Assembly: GCA_026936325.1 (NCBI GenBank)
Contig: JAPTHN010000003.1
Span: forward strand, 36,410,011-36,474,010
Direction of reading: 5' to 3'
Source: Platynereis dumerilii
Lineage: Eukaryota; Annelida; Polychaeta; Phyllodocida; Nereididae
DNA: 64,000 nt
Each line of letters begins with the position of its first letter. The stretch's first letter is position 1. Below are positions 1-13,422 of this stretch, piece after piece. The position numbers were made by a program, and so were the translations under genes. The notes under the pieces are model-generated. The model was not told the DNA's origin, searched no databases, and saw only the letters and a program-made list of their open reading frames with translations.

Positions 1-3000
1 ATCACTACAAAAATTATGGCAACACTGCCTGATATTCCAAAATTCATGACCAGATAAAACATTTGCAATCATTGCCTAAACGCATAATGAACGTGAAAAT
101 GGACTGACTGTCTCTGGTTTAGTACAAGAGCAATCTTTGTCTCTTCAGTAGCCCTCTTTTAAAGGTTTCACACACTGAAAGTCTGTCCCAGTAGCTCATA
201 AGAGATAAAGATTCCAGTGCTCTATATGCTCTTTGTCAAATTCCTAATAGCTTACCATTTTGGTCTGTAGCTTTCTACCTGTGGCGTCACATCACAAATT
301 TGTGACACCTCCTCACTCACTTTGATATATTGAAATTCAAACAAGAGAGACACATTGGCTTCGCATGCATCGGTGCATAGGCTGAGAGCTCAAAGAACTG
401 ATTGTTCAAGAGACAAGTCTGACACATCACATTCTCATATATGTAGGGCAGAGAATGGAACGACTCAGCTGTTGTAGCCACACATACAAATGTCTAAGAA
501 GTCGTTAAGCAATGAACAGGCAGTAGATTATTTGTAGAACTGGGATTAGATATTAGGTTTAGAGCTCATTGCAGATTAGCAGCCCCATGTTTTAACTTAC
601 TAATTTGCAAATTGGCATTGACAGTTACCAATATAAGGTGACAGATGTACAATTAAATGACCAAGAGTCAGGGAGAAACATTTCTGTGATGCCTTGTGTG
701 CATAAATGAGGCAGGCAGGGTCAATCTTAATATGCGCGTTGCGCGAGCATTCATATATGATGATTTATATACTAATACCATCAGTCCATCACCGTAGACT
801 ATACTGCTATGTCGCTGTTGATACAAGGCTCCTGTCTCCCTTTATAATTGAAAGAGTCTGGGATAACCCAAGGGGGCAGTATGTTATCTTGGGTCATTTA
901 GTAAGTAGACTCACAGGAAAGGAAGCGTTTTTTGGTATACGACCATCTTATCAACCTGAGTGCCTCTATGAGAACAATATAGACTCATGCCCTGGAACAT
1001 TGACAAAGTAGTCACAACAACTTGGCATGTTCAAAATTCTTCATCTCCAAGTTGGTGTATATTGTGTTCATGTCAAATGTACTGCACTGTGCATCATTCT
1101 GAAGTGCTGTCAGAGAAAACAAAATGTCTATGCTAATGAAAGTGGGCAGAGGAAGTTTTTGGCTGACTGATCTTATCTTTGGGTTCAACTCCTTTCATTT
1201 TGATGAATGTGAGTGGGACGTGGTGCCTTTCCCTTTACAACAAAGGCACTGAGGTCAAGTTATGGACAGCAGGTCACCATACATAAAAACGTTACAAAGG
1301 CAGAGCCAGATTCCGACAAAACAGAGAATGATGTATGCAGTGCAAGGTTGTCACACAATCATATTAATTCCATAAACAATGTGGTACTTTAAGTGATGCT
1401 AATTTTCTGATCATCAGCAAGTTCATTCACTCTGAGAAAAAAAAATCATCTCTGAAGCTGAACTCAAGTATAAGTACCATATGATTCCCCTGAATAACAA
1501 TCAATGCCTTTTTTAACTACCTCAAGATGAACATGACCTGCATATTTTTACCTCGACACCAGAGAGAGCTGAACATTCTAATGAAACAAGAAGAAAATAA
1601 TTAAACAGAAGAACCTGGTCAGCCAATGTTAACATTAAATAATATTTCTTTTCACATAATGTCAAAAAATAAATCATGTAAGATACATTCCTTGCATGAT
1701 GAAATACAGAATTAGCACTACAATTTTAAAATGTTTCGCCAAAAGCTGACAGACATTAAAATGTTACCATTCAACAATGTTAAGCCAAGCTGGAAATTGC
1801 ACATTCAGCAATTCCCTGAGGACACCTCAGCTGCCAACTGTTTGTCCTGTTCTGGCATGTGGAAGTTTGGATAAGCATTTTCATGGCTCGATGCCTAAGA
1901 TGCATACTTCAAACAGAAATGAGCACCTGTGTGCATGATCATTGATAAAACATGAGAGATATATGCACTGTCATCATCAATAAAGTTGCCCTGTGACAGC
2001 CTACAAGGCTCCTGACTCTTTCCATAATGCAAAAACTATACGGAGTCAGGGGCAACCAGACGGGTAGCATTTCATATTTTAGAACAGGCAAAATAACACC
2101 TGAAGCATTTATTATATTAATGCTTGTGAACCACCATCAATGTCCATCATGGTTGCAAAGTTTCCTGAAATATGTTGTTAATATTAAAAATATATGGCTT
2201 CAGAAATAGAAGTTAGCATGAGTGATGTCAAATCCCAACACTGTGCACTTTTACAGTTACGCGGCAATGATCAAAAACACTGATTCAATTTCTGAGTTAT
2301 ACATGAAATAATCAGTTATCGGCATGATTTCAATAAGAAAGCATGTGAAACGCTCTACAAAATAATTATCATACAAAAGTCCTGATTGGTTTTTCGGGTT
2401 GAACCCTTATATGATTCCTGTTCAGGTTTGTGTAAATGCCAGAGCTGCATTATCATGAATGCTGTAGATTTTAGTGAAAGCCAAACTTCTATGTCAAAAA
2501 CTATTAGGAATTGGTATTTCAAACAGCCTGATTTGTCCATGTACTCTTTTAGAATGTAGACATTTCCTGAGATGTCAATATAAGAAGGAATGGTAGTGAC
2601 ACATATTAGCAGAGAAAGATTTTTTCCCTACTCCTCGACGACCGATATTTCCTCGGCAACACATTCCTTTATCAAAGCCCAGAATTCATTTCTCCCTTGA
2701 GAAGCTCGTTGCAGGCTGGGCACTAAAAGAATACCTTTTACTGCAAAATCTGCATTAACTGCAAATGTGAGTGGTGGTTTTTGGCTCAATATTTGTCAAT
2801 GTATGCACCTCCTCCAGGCCTCATCACTCAAACTCCACCACAATGAGTGTCAACCAAGATTTGATACAGTCACTTGTCAGAGGTGGAAAGGATTTAGTTG
2901 TAGTTTCTTTGCACTGTGTAAAATAGATATGCTCGCTCTATATGCTCTTTGCCACATTCGTAACGGCCTACCATGTTCTTCCAATCTGTGGCGTCTCGTC

Positions 3001-3172
3001 TCAATTTTGTGACACCTCCTCGCTCACTTTGATATGTTGAGATTCAAGCAGGAGAGACACATTGGCTTCTTATGCATTGGTGCATAGGCTGAGAGCTCAA
3101 AGAACTGATTGTTCCAGAGACAAGATAGACACATCACATTCTCATATACGTAATAAACAGAATGGAATGACC
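1..3172. repeat. Tandem array 1: end of one unit and unit a
   Basis: This is non-coding DNA made of direct repeats. The block at 354-413 recurs at 3058-3120 and 13257-13320. The block at 709-965 recurs at 8299-8460 and 13423-13650. The block at 1763-1840 recurs near 24783. Positions 1-708 match the tail of unit b (from ~12890), and unit a starts near 709. Unit a lacks the part that units b and c carry between their ~9200 and ~11700 equivalents. No open frame is shared between copies, so I see no gene here. Confidence 0.75.
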
Positions 3173-3275
3173 AGGGTTGCAAAAAAATCCGATTTAGATA
3201 AAAAAAATAAAAAAAATCGGATTTATTTGATTTAAATCAGATTTTTTTGATTTAAATCAGATTTAAATCAAGCAG
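3173..3275. repeat. Low-complexity TTTAAATC-rich tract
   Basis: After CAGGGTTGC comes an A-rich run, then several copies of a TTTAAATCAGA-like motif, partly self-complementary. The tract lies exactly at the left edge of the segment that interrupts unit a. It may be the terminal region of a non-autonomous DNA transposon, but no partner end was found. Confidence 0.5.
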
Positions 3276-6200
3276 TCGTATTTTTTCAAATATAATGTTT
3301 TTCGAAGAAATTGAAGTCATAATAAATGATAAACTGTTCTTAATTAGGTCTTCTGTAATGGGAAAAATTTCTTTCACTCCCCAAAAGTCACGTAATCAAG
3401 TTGAAATTCAAAGTTGAAAAGCTATAATTTTTAACAAACATTTCTAAAAAGTTTTGAATAAGCAACCATCAGAGACATAATGTGGTATTGATTTCTGTGT
3501 AGTTATAAGCATAAGAAACTGCACAATTTTCTTAGCTTTAATTTGGTGTATAACTTGATGTTGTAGTCAAAATAGCAAGCCCACAATACCCAAATTAGTG
3601 ATGTGCCTCACTTTCCCTTATATGTTTGCCGCACTGCCACAACTTCCATGATCAGAAAGGCAACAGACTCTAGAGCGTCTGAAATAGAGAATTACTTATC
3701 ATGAAAGATAACTTTACTGTATTTATTGATTAAATGTTGTTGGATTACAGTCTAAAAGACCAAATTTGAAGAATATGATTGCCCTTTTGACAAGAAATTT
3801 TTTTTTAAAAAATGTGTAAAACTACAAGAAAAAAAAATTGACTAGGTAAAGATTAATAATGATGACATTGTCATATGCCAAACTTACAATTTATGGAACT
3901 AAAAAACTGGTATCAATCAGATTCATGTAACAAGTCACACAATGTATATGCACAGAATAGTGTTATGTAAAGTATCAAACTGGATAGTAGCATGAAATTG
4001 ACATCCATCTCTTGTGATGACCTTCAAAAAATGTCCAAAAATTAATGTAAAATACAAAATCTTAAACTACTGGGTCAGCGACTATAATGTTCTTTTTATA
4101 CAAAAATTAATTTCTCGACACAAAATATCTTAACCCTAGTCTTGACAATGAACCCCTTGGAGGCCCCCTGCTCGGAATCCCCACTCCTCCTTGTGATATC
4201 TTTTCATTTATCATTTAATACATTGACACAATTAGTATGAGAAATACGTTAATTAATGTCACACTTGGACACAGCTTTTTTAAGACTAGAATTGAACTTG
4301 ATTGTGACAATAATGTTGCAAGCTGGTTTTGGGAAGTGGAACTTGGCTTTCTTTGAAATTTTAAGCGTGCAGTCAAGGTAGCAGGAAGAAGCTTTACATT
4401 TTTCTTTCACTGCAATGGAGCCAGCTTTTCATCAATGGTTGAATCAAACAGGATGTTCCTGACTTATTTTTTGTACAAACTATCCTGTTCTGGAAAATGT
4501 TCTTCAATCATGAACGTAGTCTTCCTGTGGGTTAGTTAAACATTTTTACCATGGCAAATGCTAGACAATTTGTCATATAGGACACATCGGTATTGGTTAT
4601 CACTCGTTTAATATCTAAAGCTTGTGTGTTTCTTTAGGATATCAAGAAATAGAATGTTTCCTTGTAGACTCCGAAGTCAACTGCATAAAGTCGATTAGTG
4701 AAGTCATAGTTAGCTTTCCAAGCAGCAAGTTAGTGTTCAGTTAGTCAAGTTAGAGTTGAGACAGCTAAAGTCAAGTCACTGTTGCATAACTTTGCTAATT
4801 TTTACCTCACAAAATGGTTTTGGTATCATTTTCAACCAAAAACTAAGAGCACAACATGTATACCACACTCGGACCTTTGAAAAATCCATGCACATTAAAA
4901 CTCCATAAAATTCTGACACAAGTGCATCCTGTATAGTTTTCTGAGTGCCAAAATTCTTGAAAAGTGATGATTTACTGCTAATAACTTTTTGAGGAAGGAC
5001 CCTGAGAAATTGCAATAGTTAGCTGAAGTTAGTTGAAGTCAAGTGAAGTAAGAGTTTGACAACTTAGCTGACTAGTCAGTTGAAGTTCTTGCTGAGAAAG
5101 TTAGAGTTCTAACTCTGACTTACTTCAGGTCTATTTACTTGCCATTTGAACTCTCTTTTTGTGGTAATTAAATTAAAGTTATCAGTGATGACTTTGTTCA
5201 TTTATCAGCTGTTCTTTGGAAAATACTTTGAGCATCGTTAATGCCATCATCCTTGCGAAGGATGTTTGTTGTATTTCCCACATAAATTTTTAACATTGTG
5301 ATGATTTGCTTGTCTAAAACTACTCTTCACATTTCTCAACACCTTTCATTGCTTTCTTGGTACCTTCTGCATGCTGTCTGCACTTTCATGCTCCTCAGCA
5401 TTCCAAATAGCTTCTCGCCATTCCTAATAGCTTCATGGTACTTTCTGGATCAGTTCCTTATATATAAATGCCTTCAGCACATTTAGCACACCTTCAGCAA
5501 ATCTCCCTGAATATTCTGAAAGCGGTCAGCAGAGCAGACGCTTCCGAAAAAAGCTTCCATAAGATGCAGCTGAAGGGCTCAGGAAAGCTAGGAAGCCTTC
5601 AGAACATCAAGACAACTGGGACAAGTTGCATGTTGTACCAGATAGTTAATTTCAGTACCAAATTTTGGTCCAGAGCAGGACATCTTTGCTTCATGAAATC
5701 CCTGATATGCAAGGAAGCACTCAGGATATTTGGACAGCACGAGGAATGATTGAAGAAGACGACGACAAGTAGCTGAAGGATGGGAGAATAGTTAATTTGG
5801 ATAGCAAAAGAATGGTTCAGGAAGATGAAGACATGTAGCTGAAGGGTTAGGGCTATTGTCAATTTCACTTTTATGATGATGCGTAGTCTTGTCATGCCCT
5901 AGCTGATGCCTGGTCACCAGAAATGATTTATTGATAAGAAATTTTTCCAAGCTTGGGGACTGAACTTTATGCAGACTGCACTTTAGCTCACATTGTCTGC
6001 CCCTAAAATTGCAAATATTGTCAGATCATCCTGCAAAATGACTGAAAAATGTGGTTTTGCGTAATCATGGTTATAACTACTTGCTTATCATTCTCGGCAG
6101 AAAATTATATTTTGACTGAGGAAGCTATATTCATGAAAAATTGGGATATCGCAGGAATTCAGAAAAGTTTCATATTGTCAAGTCAATGAGGGTGGAATGA

Positions 6201-7344
6201 CTTGGTTTAAAATGTCAAAGTTTGCTAAATGTGCTTATAAGAAAAAAGTATATGGAACAATTTACTTAATTGATCAAGACAGGTCTCTATTATTTGTACT
6301 ATGAAAATAAAAGACAAAGTTTACATTCGGTTGGTCTTTTTCTGAGTCTAACGACACTGTACTTCCATCAAGGTAGTTTTTTATGGTACTGAAGACAACT
6401 TCTGCACTTCAGAGATTCTTACAGTTTCTGTGAATCACCCTAATCAATTTTGTAAAGTTTTGTAAAATTTTTAAAACTGAACAGAAAATTTCAGGACACA
6501 TACAACATCAATTTTTGTAGAAACCATCCAAGTTGGGATTCAAATTGAAGCTCTATTTCTCAGAAATCTCTCCATATTTGATTTGATTTTCAGAGATTTG
6601 ATTTCATGGGACATAATTCTATAAAACAACAATTGACAACAGGCATCACCACTTAGACATTGGAATTTTATTGCAGATATTTTATAGGGCTGCTAGTATT
6701 GTACAACGGAACGATATAGCAAAACTATATTATGTTTTGGGAGATGATGGGCAGACGATGCATCCAACAGCACTTAGTGCACAACCATCTTCATACATTT
6801 CAGGCTTGACTCACCAAGAGAGGGGGTGACACTCTTTTGGCTACTGTGAGCTTATTACTAATGATATAAAAATGAATTGTACATGTAATTAAAGAATGGA
6901 AAATTTCGCAGTTTTTAATGCTAGTTATGTGTATATTTGATAAAAATTAATGTAGGTACTTTAGCCACTGTATAAGTTCATAACTGCTGCGAAATTTGGC
7001 GTAAAAATACCACACTTCCATTTTCAATATTTAATAAAAGCACAAATAATAGATGTATCAATGCCATTATTGCAGATATTATATAATCCAACCCTCTAGT
7101 TTACATGCGCAAAATTATAGATTCGTAGACATCTTATTTAATTGGTCATATGACAAAATGTGACACCATGTATGCTCCAGAAATGAAGACTCTAAAAAAT
7201 GCTATAAAATGGCCTATACCAAAAACGCCCCAACAGTGACACTTAAGAAAAACATTTTCTGGAGCCTCAATACATACCCTAACAAGAAATAATACTAAGA
7301 TTGATAAGAAAATTTTTCCATTAAATGGGTTCAGCCCGGGGACT

Positions 7345-7625
7345 ACAATTACCTGGGCTGAGTGACTGCCAGCAGGTTGTCGTTACTGGAGCGCAGAGTA
7401 CGACTAGGATGGTAGATTGTCAACAGATCATTGATGTACAATGGTGCTAGACCATTTAGAGCCTTGAATGTCAGCATGATACTTTTGTAATCAACACGGA
7501 ACTTAATAGGAAGCCAGTGTAAGTCTTTGAGCACGGGGTGATATGGGCATGTTTTGGTACAAGCTTGATGACACGAGCAGCACAATTTTGAACTCGTTGC
7601 AGCAGATGATACACTGATATAGACA
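7345..7625 (-). mobile_element. LINE fragment, C-terminal part of the reverse-transcriptase ORF
   Basis: The minus-strand translation shows the block that follows the reverse transcriptase domain in CR1/L2-type non-LTR retrotransposons: LKDLHWLPIKFRVDYKS, then LTFKALNGLAPLYINDLL, then LRSSNDNLLA. Just upstream, in a neighbouring frame, lies QNCAARVIKLVPKHAHITP, the usual preceding segment, so a frameshift separates the two. Only the last ~90 codons remain and the 5' part is absent, as is typical of 5'-truncated LINE copies. The frame stops just after the last block. It is a dead fragment; the clade cannot be fixed from so short a piece. Confidence 0.8.
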
Positions 7626-7627
7626 AA

Positions 7628-7880
7628 TTTTGCTAATGTAACACTATGAAATGGACAGATGCGAAATTGCAGTTACATTAGCAATAAAAAAAAACAGCTA
7701 CTGCACAGAGCTGTTTATGTTTTTGGTGATGTTTATAGGCAAATAAGACAGATTTTTCAATAAAATTTTAGAATTTCACGTTCGAAATTTACATAAGTAG
7801 CAAGAACACAGAAAAATTCCCATGTAAAAGTTGCTAATGTAACCTCAGTGTCCTGTGACGGAATCGAGTTACATAAGCAG
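7628..7880. repeat. Cluster of direct and inverted GTTACATTAGCA motifs
   Basis: TGCTAATGTAAC occurs near 7631 and 7831. Its inverse GTTACATTAGCA lies near 7672 and a variant, GTTACATAAGCA, near 7869. The four copies form two inverted pairs ~40 bp apart inside. This looks like the remains of a palindromic non-autonomous element. No gene is present. Confidence 0.45.
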
Positions 7881-9415
7881 TGTTTTTTATTTTTCATTTT
7901 TTTTAAGTTTTATAATGACCAACACAATTAAAAATGGTTCCAAAATAATTTTCAAGATGTGTTTTATCAATCACACATCATTACATTTTCCTGAATTGGT
8001 TTTAGCAGATTCCACAGAATGCCAAAGTAAGCACGTCTGATCACCAGTAAGTTTGGTCGTCCAAAATTGTCCTTATGAGGATAAAAAAACATCTTTTTAA
8101 GAGCAAAAAGCTACATATTTTGAGGATTATTATAATGATATTTTTCATTAGCTCACAGATGTACTAAGTAATAGGTTTACTTGATTCAGGAAGCAACAGA
8201 AAGATAACAAAAGGGTTGGAAAGTTTAAGGTACCCTCTGAGAGCACTTTTCGTGGAATCTGCCCTAAGTAAGTAAATCAGACAGGCCGGTGACTAAATCA
8301 GGCAGGCCGGGTCAATCTAAATATGCATTCATATATGATGATTTATATACTAATACCATTACCATAGATGCTATTGCCATGCTTCAATCTATACAAGGCT
8401 TCTGTCACCCTCTATAATTGAAAAAGTCTGGGATAGCCCAAGGGGCAGTAATTCATCTTGGTAGTACTTCCACCAATCACAAAAATAGACTTATGGCAGT
8501 CATGCTACTGGTACATTGACAAAATAGTGAAACTTTGCAAAATTGTTCTTCTCCATGTACTATAATTATATCAAGCATGTTTATAAATTGAAATGATGCA
8601 GCAATGTCTTTGCTAGGTATGGTTTGTGAGCAATAGTATTATGCTTTGTGTATATTGTATTTATGTCAAATGTACTGCACTGTGTATCATTTTGAAGTGC
8701 TATCAGAGAAAGCAAAATGCCAATGCTCAAGAGAGAGCCAGTGGAAGTTTTTGGCTGATTGATCTTATCTTTGGGTTCAACTCTTTACATTTTGATGAAT
8801 ATGAGTGGGACGTGGCGCCTTTCCCTTTACAACAAAGGCACTGAGATCAAGCTATGGAAGCAGGTCACCATAAATGAAAACTTTTCAAAGGGATAGCCAG
8901 ATTTTCATAAAACAGACAGTGATGTATACAATGCGAGGTTCTCACAATCATAATATTAATTCCATGAGTAATGTGGTACTTCAAATTGAGCAATTTTTCG
9001 GATCATCAGTAAGTTCGGTCACCCAGAGAAAAAAAAAACATCTCTGAAGCTGAACTCAAAAATAAGTACCATACGATTCTCCCGACTAACAATCAAGGCT
9101 TTTTTAATCACTTCAAGATGAACATGACCTGCATATTCTTACCTCGTCACCAGAGAGAGCTGAACATTCTAATAAAACAAGGAGAAAATAATTAAACAGC
9201 TTCCATGTGCATCTCTGGCCCATCGCCAAATTTGCCACAAGTGCTATCACATCATGACAGGGTGTCCCATTTCCATTCCATTTATTTTGACACCGGGCTT
9301 TAAATTTGCACATGCATTGTCATGCAATGATTTCATTTGCAGTATAGACCCACAGAAGAGAGCTGCCAAGGCTCTACTCCATTCTGGCATTCAGCATTTA
9401 TGAACAACCATTATA

Positions 9416-10332
9416 AACTCAGCAACATTAAAAACGCACACTTTTAAAAAGGCTTAAAATAGTACTTCCTCTTAAGGTATCAAGATGAAATTTTGCACAC
9501 TTTTAAAAATTGCCATCAGGTATATTCGCAAAAAATTTCAAATCTCTAAGTGCAGTACTTTTGTGTCAAATTAAATCGTCGTGGTGACTGTCGAAAATGA
9601 AAGTCACAAACTGCACTTCAACACAAAACGCACAATTGGAAATATTGGTTTTGTGGCATACTGGATGGGATTAATCTTATGAAATTTTCACATAACAGGC
9701 ACAAGACTTCCAAAAGAGGTCCCACGGAAGTTTTTGAAAAAAAAAGTCAATGATAATGCAGATTTTGAATTAAAAACTCAAAATTTACGAGTTTGCATCT
9801 TCAAATGAAGCATGTGAACCAGAACAGCTAAACAATGGGGGTTTTATGCATACCCAGGGTAGAAACACACACACAGATAACCATTCCGTATCAATTGTCT
9901 AAAAAATCTGAATAAAACATCATTTTATAAGGTTTTGTCAAAAGGCTCCAGTAGGGGGCGTGTCAGCATTGACCCTTAATTTTTGATAAATTCATCCTCT
10001 TTAATTGTGGTTGGGTCAAATATCCCTTTTACCTAACTGATCAAGTAAGGAAAATGATAAACATTCCTGGCTTATCAAAAAAGTTTGTGGAAAGAACAGT
10101 TAAGTTGTTGAAATTAATGATCAGAGGAAATTGAAATTTTGTGACTTTCATTTTCGACAGTGACCACGACGATTTAATTTGACACAAAAGTACTGCACTT
10201 AGAGATTTGAAATTTTTTGCGAATATACCTGATGGCAACTTCTAGAAGTGTGCAAAATTTCATCTTGATACCTTAAGAGGAAGTACTATTTTAAGCCTTT
10301 TTAAAAGTGTGCGTTTTTAATGTTGCTGAGTT
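9416..10332. mobile_element. Tc1/mariner-type non-autonomous transposon (MITE), 917 bp
   Basis: The two ends are inverted repeats of 195 bp each (9416-9610 and 10138-10332), starting AACTCAGCAACATT and nearly identical. The element is flanked by TA on both sides (9414-9415 and 10333-10334). The paralogous site in unit c, near 14461-14470, reads straight through with a single TA, giving a clean empty site. A TA target duplication is the mark of the Tc1/mariner superfamily. The ~530 bp interior encodes no transposase, so it would need a transposase supplied in trans. Confidence 0.92.
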
Positions 10333-10477
10333 TATTTGCATGATGCTGACAATTCACAAATTATGTGACATACCTAACATATCTATGTGTATGGATGAAA
10401 CATCAACAACTAACATGTATGAACATGTAGTAACATCACAATAAATAACTTTGTTGCCAGACTGCCTTAAAGGCAGG

Positions 10478-10625
10478 CTGCAGACTCTCTTCATAATTGA
10501 AGCAGTGTGGGATAACCCCGGGTGCAGTATTTCATCTTGAGTCATTTTATTTGGAGAATATACTCCGAGGACATGAAGCATTTTTCGGTGATGCACCTGG
10601 TAAGCGGCCATCTAGCAGCCTGAGT
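10478..10625. repeat. Sub-repeat module found at least six times in array 1
   Basis: A ~150-190 bp module containing CTACAAGGCTCCTG, ATAATTGAA, GATAACCC and a segment ending GGTGATGCAC recurs inside the array. Copies, some partial, lie near 820-965, 2001-2050, 8388-8460, 10478-10625, 13500-13650, 14590-14750 and 25016-25085. Units b and c hold two copies each, so the module was duplicated before the units were. I do not recognise it and see no coding potential shared by the copies. Confidence 0.55.
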
Positions 10626-11310
10626 GCCAACAATACTCTTGGATGCAACTGAACCATCCCATATTAATCAGTTGTGCAAACAGTGGAGAGTAAAATGCAT
10701 GTCATGAGTATGTGATAAGAGTCAGTTTCTGTAACCTTAGCACAACATTGGGGATCAACAATCTCGAGATATGTGCATTCCGTACTCACATTGACCAAAT
10801 AACCAGAAAAGCCTGGCCTGGATGTATTCTTAATGCATTTTAGTCGAAGTGTGACTACATGATTTACAAATTTCATTTTTTTTAAACTCACCCCAGCTGA
10901 TCTGCTTTGGTTTTTTAGCAACAATAGCATAAGCTCACATTATTAACTGTGAGCTGTAAATGACTCCTTTTTGGCCCCTATCTCAAAGTGTTTTCATTGT
11001 TCATGTTGCACTGAAAATATCTCAAGACAGCTGAAACAGTCTCTTGACTTCCCAGATTCACTGAGAGAGCTCATAGTTCCTTAGTTGTCAGTGAGTAGCT
11101 CTTTAATCCTTCGCCAAGTTGCTTCCTTTTTTAAATTAGATTTTGCTGAAACTCACATATCAAAATGGATGATAATTGGGCTCAAATATGACATAGAAAC
11201 ACTTGGCCATCAAGTTCAACAGGTTCTCCTGACTGTGCTATGTTAATCAGCCATTGCAGCTTTGACGTTTGGTACAGGTAAATTTTCAAAAATCCCTTGG
11301 TGATTAAAAG

Positions 11311-11395
11311 CCCACAGCTGTACCATCAATTCACCAAAAGCCCAAAGCTGTACCATCAATTCACCAAAAGCCCACAGCTGTACCATCAATTCACC
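11311..11395. repeat. 30-bp tandem repeat, 2.8 copies
   Basis: A 30-bp sequence beginning CCCACAGCTGTACCATCAAT is repeated at 11311, 11341 and 11371, the last copy partial. The paralogous site in unit c (~15479-15504) holds a single copy, so this is a local expansion in unit b. The period of ten codons keeps a minus-strand frame open, but that frame is not conserved elsewhere and is not called a gene. Confidence 0.85.
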
Positions 11396-11723
11396 CTCCA
11401 GGAAAATATCAGCTTCCCTGAATCCCAAGTCACCGAAGTGAGGAGGCTTCATTCAATGACAAGAGAATGAAATCAATCAGAGTTGACACAGTCTGAGGTG
11501 AAGTTTGAGTGATTGCTCCTGGAGGAGATAAGAACATGGACAGGTATGGAGTTCTAAAAACACTACATGAGCTTGCATTAGGAATTGCAATGTCAGGCAT
11601 GATTGCTATCAGTGGTGAGGTTTGTCAATGGTCCCTAGTTGGTGCAAGCAGCCGGTTCGGACCAGTCACTCAGATGGATGACAGAGAATGCTCGATGACA
11701 GTCATCTGCACTCACATTGCCAT

Positions 11724-12037
11724 CACTCTAAAAACAGGGTGGTCAAAGTGACAACTCTAGAGTGGTAATTCCTGGTGCCTAAACCTACAACTCTTTCAAT
11801 CAAAATTACTAAAGGGTTGTAAATGTTACAAGTATTGGATTGGTAAGATGTACCACTCTGGTAATCAAGACTACCAGATGGTGATCAAGCTAACAACCTG
11901 CAGAGTCAACATAGTAATTTTGGTTATGATAGAATAGTCAGAATGATTTTCCAGGAAGTCACACCCCTAATTTTGCACCCATTACTACCCTAAAGTAGTC
12001 ATGAACTAGTCACACTGACAACCCAATGTTTAGAGTG
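11724..12037. mobile_element. CACTA-like MITE, 314 bp, 3-bp target duplication CAT
   Basis: The ends are imperfect inverted repeats: CACTCTAAAAACAGGG on the left and, read inward, CACTCTAAACATTGGG on the right. The element is flanked by CAT on both sides. The paralogue near 23680-23700 reads through with one CAT, an empty site. A CACT start with a 3-bp target duplication fits the CACTA/EnSpm superfamily. No coding capacity. Confidence 0.75.
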
Positions 12038-13422
12038 CATGGCAAAGGAAAAAAATTGGATTGGGGACAGAAGTCTCTGAACATTTTTAATTTTTGCATA
12101 GGCTCCATGTGCACCCTAATTCAGGTGAATTGTCAATTTGCTGAGTGGACCTTAATTATATCTATGAATATTATCCATGAATATGACAATTATGTGAATA
12201 GCCCGTACTGCCAGAACAATTGCATGTCACTACTAATATTGATAAATTTACATCAAGCAATTAACTCAGTAGTAACTGGGAGCACATAATCATGTAAGTT
12301 GAGGACCTTGACATGATTAAGTTGATTTGTCATAAATAGAAACTGACGGAGCAAAAAGTCATCTGCATGCTATGAATGAGAAAGCATAGGACACACTCAA
12401 AATGATTGTCATATGAAAACCCTGATTGGTTTTTTGGCTTCTCCCCATATCATTCCAGCCAGAGTTTGTGTAAATGCTGGACAGCTGTATTGTCATGAAC
12501 GCTGTAGGTTTTTGGGATAAACCAAATGTCTATCTTTTGTCATTATTTTTTAGGGTGCAGCCATTTACACGGGGAGATTATGACCAGAGAATACGCGCCA
12601 TTCAAGCCTAAAATGTATTTTTTTGCATGAGAAGCCAGTTGCTGGCATGATGGCAGGACACTAAAAGTAAAGATAACCTTACACTGCATTAACTGCAAAT
12701 GTTAGTGGTATTTTTTGACTCAATACCTGTCCATGTTTGCACCTCCTCCAGGCCTCATCACTCATACTCTACCACAATGAGTGTCAACCGAGATTTGATA
12801 CCGTCACGTTTTAGAGATGGAAAGAATTTAGCTGTAGTTTCTTTGGTCTTGTAAAATAGACTGCAGCCTTAGAGTATTGCGGCACAATAACATCACACAA
12901 ACATTATAGCAATACTGACTGATATTCCAAAATTAATGCCTAACTAGCATACAAAACACAAGTTTGCAATCACTACCTGAAGTAGTAAACACATAATAAA
13001 CATGTAAATTGACCGACCATCTCGTGTTATGCATAACGACAATCTTGGTCTCTTCAGTAGGACCCTTTTAAGGTTTCATGTACAGAGAATTCGCAGTAGA
13101 TCATTCGAGTCAAACATTCCAGTGCTCTATATGCTCTTTGTCAAATTCCTAATGACTTGCCATGTTGGTCTGTATCTTTCCATATGTGGCACCTCATCAC
13201 ATTTTCGTGACATCTCATCCCCCACCGTTTGATATATTGAGATTCCAGCAAGAGAGACACATTGGCTTCTTATGCATTGGTGCGTAGGCTGAGAGCTCAA
13301 AGCACTGATTGTTCCAGAGACAAGTTGGACACATCACATTCTAATATATTTGCTGCACAGAATGGAATGACTCAGCAGCTTACAGCTGTTGCAGCCACAC
13401 ATACAAATAATCAGGCAGGGTC

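Larger units (their letters stand above)
3173..8295. other. 5.1 kb segment interrupting array 1, no intact gene
   Basis: Unit a breaks off after 3172, in the middle of a block that continues in its paralogues at ~13376. Array sequence resumes near 8299. The left edge starts CAGGGTTGC, like a hAT terminal repeat, but I found no matching right end. The segment holds a low-complexity TTTAAATC tract, clusters of degenerate AGTTAG/AGTCAAG motifs (4680-4775 and 5010-5130), a LINE 3' fragment and a group of short inverted repeats. No convincing coding sequence is present. Confidence 0.55.
8299..13422. repeat. Tandem array 1, unit b
   Basis: This is a full array unit of ~5.1 kb. Its parts align in order with unit c: 8299 with 13423, 9115 with 14170, 10340 with 14466, 11300-11640 with 15480 and 23467 onwards, 12120-12400 with 25915-26100, and 12740 with 27070. 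Relative to unit c it carries two later insertions (9416-10332 and 11724-12037). Open frames in the unit are interrupted in its paralogues, so no gene is called. Confidence 0.75.

Noticed and set aside
3173-8295. Single hAT transposon spanning the whole 5.1 kb segment
   Set aside because: The left edge starts CAGGGTTGC but no inverted partner or 8-bp duplication was found at the right edge.
10354-10611. 85-codon minus-strand frame over the sub-repeat module of array 1
   Set aside because: The other copies of the module do not keep the frame.
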